Positions 35,135 through 42,203 of a DNA stretch of 64,000 nt are shown here, in pieces. The DNA is from Nocardioides_C sp963700955 (GTDB lineage Bacteria; Actinomycetota; Actinomycetes; Propionibacteriales; Nocardioidaceae): assembly GCA_963700955.1 (NCBI GenBank), contig CAVOZH010000011.1, positions 682,001 through 746,000 of the forward strand, given 5' to 3'. The notes beneath the pieces were generated by a model. It did no database searches, was not told where the DNA came from, and saw only the letters and a program-made list of their open reading frames with translations. A program made the translations under genes and the position numbers. The first letter of the stretch is position 1. Each line of letters opens with the position of its first letter.

Positions 35135-35875
35135 TCAGGCGTGCTCGGCGTCGCCGAAGCTCATGGCGAGGTTCGAGATCGTGGTGCTGAACATCGCGCG
35201 CCTGGGCAGGCCCAGGGCGGCGAGCTCGCGTCCTGTCGGATGCTCGCCGAGTCGGAGGTCGGCGCCGCCGGGGCGGGACCGGACTCCTTCCGGGTTCATC
35301 TCCCACGACGTGTGCCGGGTGACCCCGTCGAGGTGGGAGTAGGCGGTCAGCGCCACGCGGCCGGCTGGTGCGGGGAGGTGCCAGCCCGGTCGGACCCGGA
35401 GGTCCGCGACGAGCTGGTCGTCCTGGCGCAGCGCCATGCGCCTCGTCGGTGAGTCGAGGTCGGTGTCGAAGGTCGCGAGGGTCTTCGGAAAGCCCCAGAT
35501 CTCCCGGCCCGCGGCCATCGTGAACTCCCCGTCGACCGGCAGTCGGTGGATCAGCACTCCGGCGTCCCCGCGGACGAGGGAGCGCAGGTTGCCGATCGTC
35601 GTACGACGGGCAGGGGAGTCGTGTCGACGGACCAGGACGCAGACACCGAACTCGTCGTACGGGCCGAGGTCGCCGTCGACGTACCTGACGCAGACGAGAC
35701 CGATCACCGACCGACCCGGGCGGAAGGGGAGGACCTCGAGGCCGGAGTAGTCGATCATCGCCTGGGCCCGCGCCGCCGGCACGGAGAACATCGCGGTGGC
35801 GGCCACGGCCTTGCGGACCTCCACCGGCATCGTGACGGTCCGGCCCAGCACCGTGTGTGTGGTCGTCGTGGTCAT
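35135..35875 (-). CDS. Acetoacetate decarboxylase family protein
   Basis: From ATG at 35875 (MTTTTTHTVLGRT, preceded by AAGGGTGG) the 246-residue protein shows the ADC fold with the key stretch EIWGFPKTLATF. Lys131 there is equivalent to the Schiff-base lysine of acetoacetate decarboxylase, and Glu125 just before it is also conserved. Other matches include GLVCVRYVDGD and FSTTISNLAMSFG near the end. Many actinobacterial relatives are ADC-like without proven decarboxylase activity. It stands alone, downstream of copA on the opposite side of no obvious operon partner. Confidence 0.85.
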   Translation of the reverse strand: MTTTTTHTVLGRTVTMPVEVRKAVAATAMFSVPAARAQAMIDYSGLEVLPFRPGRSVIGLVCVRYVDGDLGPYDEFGVCVLVRRHDSPARRTTIGNLRSLVRGDAGVLIHRLPVDGEFTMAAGREIWGFPKTLATFDTDLDSPTRRMALRQDDQLVADLRVRPGWHLPAPAGRVALTAYSHLDGVTRHTSWEMNPEGVRSRPGGADLRLGEHPTGRELAALGLPRRAMFSTTISNLAMSFGDAEHA

Positions 35876-35940
35876 GCGCCACCCTTCACTAGAACGGGTT
35901 CTCATGAATACTGGCGGCGCATGACCACCGACGCAACGTC

Positions 35941-38214
35941 TCAGGCTGCGGAGAACCTCCGGAGCCTGAGGCTGTTGGTCACGACGAACACCGAGCTGAA
36001 GGCCATGGCCGCCCCGGCGATCAGCGGGTTGAGGAAGCCGAGCGCGGCCAGCGGGATCGCGGCGACGTTGTAGGCGAAGGCCCAGAACAGGTTGCCCTTG
36101 ATCGTGCGCAACGTGGCGCGGGCGAGCCGGATCGCGTCGGGTGCGGCCTTGAGGTCACCGCGGACCAGGGTCAGGTCGCTGGCCTCGATCGCGACATCGG
36201 TGCCGGTGCCCATCGCGAGGCCGAGGTCGGCCTGAGCCAGGGCCGCGGCGTCGTTGACGCCGTCACCGACCATCGCGACGACCGCACCCTCGGACTGGAG
36301 GCGCTTGACCGCGTCGACCTTGTCGGCGGGGAGCACCTCGGCGATCACGTCGGACTCGTCGATGCCGACCTGGGCCGCCACGGCGCGGGCGGCGCGCCCG
36401 TTGTCACCGGTCAGCAGGACCGGGCGGAGGCCGAGCCCGCGCAGCTGCTCGATCGCCGCGGCGGAGCTCTGCTTGATCGTGTCGGAGACGACGACCATCG
36501 CGCGGACCTGCCCGTCCCAGCCGACCCAGACCGGAGTGCGGCCCTCGCCCTCGGCCTGTGCCGCGTCGGACTCGAGAGCGGCCGACGCCTTCATGGCCCA
36601 CTCGTCCCGCAGCCACGACGCACGGCCGACGACGACCGCGTGGTCGTCGACGACACCGGAGACGCCCTGGCCACCGTGGTTCGTGAACCCCTCGACCTCG
36701 GGGAGCTGACCCACCTGGTCGCGGGCGTAGTCGGCCACGGCCCGCGCGATCGGGTGCTCGGACGCGTGCTCGAGCGCCCCGGCCACGCGAAGCACCTCGT
36801 CGGTCGACTCACCCTCGCCGGGATGCACGGACGCGACGCTCATGCGGCCGGTGGTGACCGTGCCGGTCTTGTCGAGCACGATCGTGTCGACGATGCGGGT
36901 GGACTCCAGGATCTGGGGGCCCTTGATGAGGATGCCGAGCTGTGCGCCGCGGCCGGTGCCGACCAGCAGCGCGGTCGGTGTGGCCAGGCCCAGGGCGCAG
37001 GGGCAGGCGATGATCAGCACCGCCACGGCCGCGCTGAACGACGCGGTGGCGGGGTTGCCGGTGAGCAGCCACACCGCGAGGGTGAGCACGGCAAGGCCGA
37101 TCACGATCGGCACGAAGATGCCGGAGACCCGGTCGGCGAGCCGTTGAACCTCGGCCTTGCCGGTCTGTGCCTCCTCGACGAGCCGCGCCATCTGGGCGAG
37201 CTGCGTGTCCGCTCCGACGCGGGTGGCGCGTACGACGAGGCGGCCGCCGGCGTTCACGGTGGCGCCCACGACGTCGTCGCCGGGGCCGACCTCGACCGGC
37301 ACCGGCTCGCCCGTGAGCATCGAGGCGTCGACCGCGGAGGTCCCGCTCTCGACGACGCCGTCGGTGGCGATCTTCTCGCCGGGGCGTGCGACGAAGGTGT
37401 CGCCGACGCTGAGCTGGGCCACCGGGACCCGGACCTCGGCGCCGTCGCGGAGCACGGCGACGTCCTTGGCGCCCATGTCGAGCAGCGCGCGGAGCGCCGC
37501 GCCGGAGGACTTCTTGGCGCGTGCCTCGAGGTAGCGGCCGAGCGTGATGAACACCGTCACCGCGGAGGCGACCTCGAGGTAGATCTCGGCGCCGCCCGTG
37601 TCCGCGTTGGGCAGCAGCGTGAACGGCATCTTCATGCCGGTCATGCCGGCGTCGGTGAAGAACAGCGCCCACAGCGACCAGAGGAACGCGGCACTCACGC
37701 CGACCGAGATCAGCGTGTCCATCGTGGCCGCGCCGTGCCGGGCGTTGGTCCAGGCCGCGCGGTGGAACGGCAGCGCGCCCCACACCACCACAGGTGCTGC
37801 CAGGGTCAGGGAGAGCCACTGCCAGTTGTCGAACTGCAGCCACGGGATCATCGCCATCGCGACGACCGGGACTGTGAGCACGGCCGAGACGACGAGGCGC
37901 TGCCACCAGGCGGCGGCCTCGTCGTCACGGCCGGCGGTGTCAGCCCCGTGGTCCTCGGCCGCGGAGGCGGGAGGAGCGGGGACCGTGGCGCCGTACCCGG
38001 TCGCCTCGACCGTGGCGACAAGCTCCTCAGGGGTGACCGAGCCGGTGTAGGTGACCTTCGCCTTCTCGGTCGCGTAGTTGACCGTCGCGGTCACGCCCTC
38101 GAGCTTGTTGAGCTTCTTCTCGATGCGGTTGGCGCAGGAGGAGCAGGTCATGCCGGTGATCTCGAGCTCGAGGTCGCGTGCTGTGGCCTCGGTGTCGGTC
38201 GGCTGCGTTGTCAT
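35941..38214 (-). CDS. copA: Copper-exporting P1B-type ATPase
   Basis: ATG at 38214 (MTTQPTDTEATARDLE) follows a GGAGGAGAT-type site. The 757-residue pump has one N-terminal heavy-metal domain (GMTCSSCANRIEKKL), eight predicted membrane helices, actuator TGEPVPV, the CPC metal motif (IIACPCALGLATPTAL), phosphorylation motif DKTGTVTTG, the HP motif (SEHPIARAV), and the hinge GDGVNDAAALAQADLG. It exports Cu(I) at the expense of ATP. With copZ and csoR upstream in the same direction it forms a copper-homeostasis unit under operator-like dyads at 38845-38887. Confidence 0.96.
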   Translation of the reverse strand: MTTQPTDTEATARDLELEITGMTCSSCANRIEKKLNKLEGVTATVNYATEKAKVTYTGSVTPEELVATVEATGYGATVPAPPASAAEDHGADTAGRDDEAAAWWQRLVVSAVLTVPVVAMAMIPWLQFDNWQWLSLTLAAPVVVWGALPFHRAAWTNARHGAATMDTLISVGVSAAFLWSLWALFFTDAGMTGMKMPFTLLPNADTGGAEIYLEVASAVTVFITLGRYLEARAKKSSGAALRALLDMGAKDVAVLRDGAEVRVPVAQLSVGDTFVARPGEKIATDGVVESGTSAVDASMLTGEPVPVEVGPGDDVVGATVNAGGRLVVRATRVGADTQLAQMARLVEEAQTGKAEVQRLADRVSGIFVPIVIGLAVLTLAVWLLTGNPATASFSAAVAVLIIACPCALGLATPTALLVGTGRGAQLGILIKGPQILESTRIVDTIVLDKTGTVTTGRMSVASVHPGEGESTDEVLRVAGALEHASEHPIARAVADYARDQVGQLPEVEGFTNHGGQGVSGVVDDHAVVVGRASWLRDEWAMKASAALESDAAQAEGEGRTPVWVGWDGQVRAMVVVSDTIKQSSAAAIEQLRGLGLRPVLLTGDNGRAARAVAAQVGIDESDVIAEVLPADKVDAVKRLQSEGAVVAMVGDGVNDAAALAQADLGLAMGTGTDVAIEASDLTLVRGDLKAAPDAIRLARATLRTIKGNLFWAFAYNVAAIPLAALGFLNPLIAGAAMAFSSVFVVTNSLRLRRFSAA

Positions 38215-38267
38215 GTGATCTCCTCCTCTGCCGCTCCCGCGGCAGGTGCGCGGGAAGTCGTCGCTTC

Positions 38268-38486
38268 TTAGTTCACGAGCTTGTAGTCGCCGGCCTCGTC
38301 GAGGGCCTCGGCGACGGTCGAGTCCTCGAGCGGGCTCTCGCTCTCCACGGTCACCGTCGAGGTGCCTCCGGCGACGAGGTCGACGTTCACGTCGCTCACG
38401 CCGTCGAGCGCACTGAGCTCGCTCGTCACGGCTCCGGCGCAGTGGCCGCACGTCATGCCGGTGACGGAGTAGGTCTGGGTGGTCAT
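38268..38486 (-). CDS. copZ: Copper chaperone (heavy-metal-associated domain)
   Basis: The 72-residue protein is a single ferredoxin-fold HMA domain with the metal site Cys13/Cys16 in GMTCGHC. It would carry Cu(I) to CopA, encoded 53 bases downstream. A possible ribosome binding site (AAGAGAAGGAG) lies just before the ATG. Gene order csoR-copZ-copA is the standard actinobacterial one. Confidence 0.94.
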   Translation of the reverse strand: MTTQTYSVTGMTCGHCAGAVTSELSALDGVSDVNVDLVAGGTSTVTVESESPLEDSTVAEALDEAGDYKLVN

Positions 38487-38533
38487 GTTGACTCCTTCTC
38501 TTGGGTGATGACCGGCCGGTGGGTGATGGCTGG

Positions 38534-38827
38534 TCAGGATCGGACGAGTCGTGCGATTGCGGCGGAGGCCTCGGTGATCTTGTCGTCGGCCTCGCTGCCG
38601 CCCACCCGCACCGCGTCGCTGACGCAGTGGCGCAGGTGCTCGTCGAGCAGGGACAGTGCGACGGTCTCGAGCGCCTTCGTCGCCGCTGACACCTGGGTGA
38701 GGATGTCGATGCAGTACGTCTCCTCGTCGACCATCCGCTGGATCCCGCGGACCTGGCCCTCGATTCGCTTGAGCCGGTTGAGGTGCGCCTGCTTCTCGGC
38801 GATGTACCCGGGCTTGTCGGCTGCCAT
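38534..38827 (-). CDS. csoR: Copper-sensing repressor CsoR
   Basis: The 97-residue all-helical protein carries the copper ligand triad Cys39 (TYCIDIL), His64 and Cys68 (HLRHC, four residues apart). The presence of the His distinguishes copper CsoR from the persulfide sensor CstR, which lacks it. The outer-shell Glu in GSEADDKI is also kept. Cu(I) binding releases the repressor from DNA. Two operator-like dyads lie 18-60 bases upstream of its ATG, so it should control itself and copZ-copA. Confidence 0.95.
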   Translation of the reverse strand: MAADKPGYIAEKQAHLNRLKRIEGQVRGIQRMVDEETYCIDILTQVSAATKALETVALSLLDEHLRHCVSDAVRVGGSEADDKITEASAAIARLVRS

Positions 38828-38844
38828 GTCACTCTCCTTGCGCT

Positions 38845-38887
38845 AAACCCCTAGGGGGTATCTTCAACGTATACCTGCAGGGGGTAT
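38845..38887. promoter_or_regulatory. Two CsoR-operator-like dyads
   Basis: AACCCCTAGGGGGTAT (about 38846-38861) and GTATACCTGCAGGGGGTAT (38869-38887) are both imperfect palindromes of the TA-CCCC-GGGG-TA type bound by CsoR. Their centres are about 25 bases apart, so two tetramers could sit on nearly the same face. They lie between csoR and a convergently oriented gene tail, so only the leftward unit is served. Confidence 0.72.
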
Positions 38888-38925
38888 GGCGCAAGCACTC
38901 GGGTGGACCGGCACCCGATGCACGG

Positions 38926-39573
38926 TCAGCGGGCCGGCGGGGCAGCCTGCTCAGGCGGCACCGGCACGGCAACCCGGATCTCCTCGCCCAGCCTCGCGCC
39001 CCGGAGGAGCTCGAGGTCGTCGCCGGACCAGAACTTGCCGGGGTCGTAGTAGTTCGTGGGTCGCTCCGACCCGAGCAGCCCCATCGCCTGGTAGGTGCCG
39101 GCGACCACCTCGGCACAGTACGTCGACTCGACCGGGGCGGGCCGCCGAAGCCGCCCTCGGAACCAGCGGCCCGCGAGCGCCATCGTCGCCGGGAACGGCG
39201 TCCCGTCCATGCGCGCGATCGTCTTCAGCAGCGCGTCCTCCATCGCCGGGGTCACCAGCACGTCGAGCTGCCGCAGCCACGGTCGCTGCCGGTACCTGAC
39301 GGTCCACTGCTCGACGGCCGACCGCAGGTCGTGCAGCTGTACGCCTCGGTGGCGGGTGCCCGTCCAGACGTCCACGAGGCCCTGCCCGAGCTCGGCGTGC
39401 CACATCAGCGGCGGGAGGTCCTCGAGCACGACCGCCATTCCGACATGATTGACCGGCGCGTTGGTCATCGCACGGATAGCGTGGTCGGCGGCCGAGCGGC
39501 CCCGGAAGAGCCACAGGTCGCCGGTCCGCGTCAGCTCGACCGCCTCGTCGAGCCTCAGGACACTCTCGGTCAT
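38926..39573 (-). CDS. Permuted NlpC/P60-like (YiiX-type) hydrolase
   Basis: ATG at 39573 (MTESVLRLDEAVEL) follows GGGAG. The 215-residue protein has the order of permuted papain-like amidases: His first in NAPVNHVGMAVVLED (about 43) and Cys later in STYCAEVVAGTYQAMG (about 152). The opening GDLWLFRGRSAADHAI is typical of this group. Members hydrolyse amides or lipid acyl bonds; some act on the cell wall. No signal peptide. It starts head-to-head with a small gene at 39591 only 17 bases away. The function is uncertain. Confidence 0.72.
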   Translation of the reverse strand: MTESVLRLDEAVELTRTGDLWLFRGRSAADHAIRAMTNAPVNHVGMAVVLEDLPPLMWHAELGQGLVDVWTGTRHRGVQLHDLRSAVEQWTVRYRQRPWLRQLDVLVTPAMEDALLKTIARMDGTPFPATMALAGRWFRGRLRRPAPVESTYCAEVVAGTYQAMGLLGSERPTNYYDPGKFWSGDDLELLRGARLGEEIRVAVPVPPEQAAPPAR

Positions 39574-39590
39574 GGAAAGGGTTCTCCCTC

Positions 39591-39851
39591 GTGAAGCTGT
39601 GGAAGGCGCTCGGGCTCGCCGGGCTCGCCGGGGTGGCGGCAACAGGTGTCATCATCGCCCGCAACGAACGCCGCCGCGCGCAGATGACGCCGGAGGAGAT
39701 CCGGGACCGCCTGCACCAGCGGCTCGACGGTGTCCAGCCGGAGCCGGAGACCTACACGCTGCCAGATGCCCAGGCCGATGGAACCAGACCCGGGTGCCTG
39801 CCGTGGCGCGGCCGCCGTCGGGCCGACCGGGCAGGTCAGTCGACCCGGTAG
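39591..39851 (+). CDS. Small membrane-anchored protein of unknown function
   Basis: GTG at 39591 begins MKLWKALGLAGLAGVAATGVIIARNE, one short membrane helix followed by a basic, charged tail with TPEEIRDRLHQRLDG, 86 residues in all. It resembles short actinobacterial membrane proteins with a conserved EIRxRLHxR-type stretch. Its last 16 bases overlap the convergent small frame at 39836. A GAAAGG lies 9 bases upstream, inside the other gene's leader. Confidence 0.55.
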   Translation: MKLWKALGLAGLAGVAATGVIIARNERRRAQMTPEEIRDRLHQRLDGVQPEPETYTLPDAQADGTRPGCLPWRGRRRADRAGQSTR

Positions 39852-39976
39852 CTCTGCGCGGCGTCCTCCACGCGTTGCACGTAGGCCTGCCACCAGGCGG
39901 CGTCACCCAGCTCGTCGTGGTCGCGCCCGGCGGGCCCGTCGACCAGCTCTCGAAGGATGTCGGCGTGACCGGTCAT
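39836..39976 (-). CDS. 46-residue small protein following the DUF305 gene
   Basis: ATG at 39976 lies 2 bases beyond the DUF305 stop and follows GAAGGG, suggesting re-initiation. The product is MTGHADILRELVDGPAG, then DELGDAAWWQAYVQRVEDAAQ. It is acidic and helical, without cysteines. No family recognised; coding status rests on spacing and ribosome binding site alone. Confidence 0.4.
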   Translation of the reverse strand: MTGHADILRELVDGPAGRDHDELGDAAWWQAYVQRVEDAAQSYRVD

Positions 39977-39978
39977 GG

Positions 39979-40569
39979 TCAGCCCTTCAACAGCCCCCGC
40001 ATCGTGGCGATCTCGGTCTCCTGGGCACTGATGATGTCCTTGGCGAGCGCGGTCGCCTTGGCGTTCTCGCCGTCCTCCAGCTCGGTCTTGGCCATGTCGA
40101 CCGCGCCCTCGTGGTGCTCGACCATCATCTTCAGCCACATGGACTGGAACTCCTCACCTGAGGCGTGCTCCAGGCCGGCCATCTCGTCTGCGCTCATCAT
40201 GCCGGGCATGTCGGCGTCCATCCCAGCGCCCGCGCCGTGGTCCTCGGCGTGCGCGTTCGCGTGGTCCCGGCTGGTCTCGGGCACCGGCTTGTCCCACGCC
40301 ACCAGCCAGTCGGCCATCTTCTCGATCTCCGGTGTCTGAGCCGACCGGATCTGCTCGGTGAGCTGGACGACCTCCGGGTCGAGGTCGCGGCCCATCGTGA
40401 GGTCCACCATCTCCAGGGCCTGGGCGTGGTGCTGGATCATGTTGCTGGCGAAGTCGACGTCGGCGTCGTTGAAGCCGCTGCCGCTCGAGGTCGACTCCGA
40501 GGACGAGCAGCCGGCGAGGGTCAGCATGAGGGCGGCCGCAACGGCGGCGAGGGCGCGCGTGTAACGCAT
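39979..40569 (-). CDS. DUF305 lipoprotein, copper-associated
   Basis: The 196-residue product has a lipoprotein signal with lipobox LAGC (Cys21). It then has the two DUF305 blocks: DVDFASNMIQHHAQALEMVD and QSMWLKMMVEHHEGAVDMA, both with HH pairs and methionines. A Met/His/Asp-rich loop (GAGMDADMPGMMSADEM) lies between. DUF305 proteins are commonly found with copper resistance genes and bind copper via Met/His. Here the copA-copZ-csoR unit lies 1.2 kb away and a DUF6153-type gene is just upstream. Confidence 0.9.
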   Translation of the reverse strand: MRYTRALAAVAAALMLTLAGCSSSESTSSGSGFNDADVDFASNMIQHHAQALEMVDLTMGRDLDPEVVQLTEQIRSAQTPEIEKMADWLVAWDKPVPETSRDHANAHAEDHGAGAGMDADMPGMMSADEMAGLEHASGEEFQSMWLKMMVEHHEGAVDMAKTELEDGENAKATALAKDIISAQETEIATMRGLLKG

Positions 40570-40662
40570 GGTGGTGCTCCTTGTGATCGGTTCTGGCTCT
40601 GCTTGTCGCGACAGCCGCAGGACGTCAGGCGTTGGGCCGTCTGCCGTCTGCGGAAGCGCCTG

Positions 40663-41013
40663 TCAGCAGCGCATCACGGTGAACCGGGGGACCGGTGTCC
40701 GGTCACGAAGCACCGGAGGTACGGGCAGCATCAGCGACCGTGACGGCCGATCGAGAAGCGCGACCCAGGTCGTACGGCGGCCTCCGAACGCCGTGACGAC
40801 GAGCGCGAGCAGCAGCGCCATGCAGAGCATGAGCGGCCCGGAACCGGTCCCGTGGTCGCGACCGTGGTCGGCGTCCACGTGCATCGAAGAGGCGGCCGGT
40901 GCCGCGACCGGGACGTGATGGGCGGCCGTCGTACACCCGGTCGTCCCCAAGGCGTGCATGCCGACCACGCCGAGCACGAGAAGGCCCAGCAGCACGCGCT
41001 TGGTCGTCGACAT
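40663..41013 (-). CDS. DUF6153-type His-rich membrane protein
   Basis: ATG at 41013 (MSTTKRVLLGLLVLGVVGMHALG) starts a 116-residue protein with two membrane helices (1-24 and about 60-78: LMLCMALLLALVVTAFGG) and a His-rich loop (AAHHVPVAA, HVDADHGRDHG). The C-terminal PVPRFTVMRC is typical of the family. The DUF6153-DUF305 gene order is common in actinobacteria; a role in copper handling is inferred from that pairing and the histidines. Confidence 0.78.
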   Translation of the reverse strand: MSTTKRVLLGLLVLGVVGMHALGTTGCTTAAHHVPVAAPAASSMHVDADHGRDHGTGSGPLMLCMALLLALVVTAFGGRRTTWVALLDRPSRSLMLPVPPVLRDRTPVPRFTVMRC

Positions 41014-41066
41014 CGGTGCCGATTCTAGGAGCCCCGGTTCACCCGCCGGAGGCCGGACCCGGTCGG

Positions 41067-42203
41067 TCAGACCACCGACAGAGGCAGCGACCGCCCCACC
41101 AGACTCCGTCGTACGACGGGCAGGGCGGCTGCGATCCGGCGGAGCTCCTCGACCGAGTGGGCCTGTGGTGAGGCCACCATGGCGGGCACTCCTGCGTCCC
41201 CGGCCTCGCGCAGCTCGATGTCGAGCGGGACCTGGCCGAGCAGGGGCGCGTCGATCGCCTTCGCGAGCCGCTCGCCGCCGCCCGACCCGAACAGGGCGGT
41301 GCTGTCGTGGCAGGAGCCGCACACCAGCGCGGACATGTTCTCGACGACGCCGGCAACCGGCATGCGGGCGTTGCGGGCCATCCGGCCGACCCGCTCCGCG
41401 ACCGTCCGGGCGGCGGGCTGTGGGGTCGTCACTGCGACAAGCGCCGCGTCCGGCACGAGCTCGAGCAGCGACATCGTCACGTCGCCGGTGCCCGGTGGCA
41501 GGTCGATCAGCAGCGCGTCGAGCTCGCCCCAGTGCACGTCGCCCAGGAACTGCTCGATCGCCTTGTGCAGCATCGGCCCGCGCCACACGACCGGCTCCTC
41601 GTCCTTGACGAAGAACCCCACCGACATGAGCGAGACGCCGTGGGCCTCGACAGGGAGCATGAGCCCCTTCAGCGCGACCGGCGGACGCCGTACCCCGAAG
41701 AGCTGGGGCACGGAGTACCCCCAGACGTCGGCGTCGAGGATGCCGACCCGCTTGCCCTGCTGGGCGAGTGCGACGGCCAGGTTGGCGGTGACCGTCGACT
41801 TGCCGACGCCGCCCTTGCCGCTGGCGACGGCGTAGACCTGGGTGGAGGAGTCGAGACCGAAGGCATGGCCTCCGTCGGGGCGCGAACCCCTCAGCTGTGA
41901 CGCGAGGCGCATCCGCTCGCTCTCGCTCATCGCGGCGAAGGTGACCTCGACGCGGTCGACGCCCTCGACGCGGGACACCGCCGCGGTGACGTCACGGACG
42001 AGGGTGTCCTTCAGCGGGCACGACGGGGTGGTGAGCCGCACGGTCACCCGCACCAGGCCTGACCGGTCCACGTCGACGGGACCGAGCATCCCCGCCTCCA
42101 ACAGGGGCAGATGCAGCTCGGGGTCCTCCACCACGGCGAGCGCGGCGTGGACTGCCGCGAGATCGACCTCGACCGACGGGCGGCGGCGGGAGAGGAGGCT
42201 CAC
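41067..42203 (-). CDS. Mrp/NBP35-type P-loop ATPase
   Basis: The 378-residue protein has an N-terminal MIP18/DUF59 domain (about 14-95, with TTPSCPLKDTLV and Cys62) and a Mrp ATPase domain. The Walker A motif with the deviant lysine is GKGGVGKST at 129-137; other motifs are LDADVWGYS, IDLPPGTGD and a CxxC (ALVCGSCHD). Such proteins carry iron-sulfur clusters to apo-enzymes. It overlaps the molybdoenzyme stop by ATGA (42200-42203), so it is translated with it and may mature that enzyme's or its partner's clusters. Start MSLLSRRRPSV. Confidence 0.9.
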   Translation of the reverse strand: MSLLSRRRPSVEVDLAAVHAALAVVEDPELHLPLLEAGMLGPVDVDRSGLVRVTVRLTTPSCPLKDTLVRDVTAAVSRVEGVDRVEVTFAAMSESERMRLASQLRGSRPDGGHAFGLDSSTQVYAVASGKGGVGKSTVTANLAVALAQQGKRVGILDADVWGYSVPQLFGVRRPPVALKGLMLPVEAHGVSLMSVGFFVKDEEPVVWRGPMLHKAIEQFLGDVHWGELDALLIDLPPGTGDVTMSLLELVPDAALVAVTTPQPAARTVAERVGRMARNARMPVAGVVENMSALVCGSCHDSTALFGSGGGERLAKAIDAPLLGQVPLDIELREAGDAGVPAMVASPQAHSVEELRRIAAALPVVRRSLVGRSLPLSVV

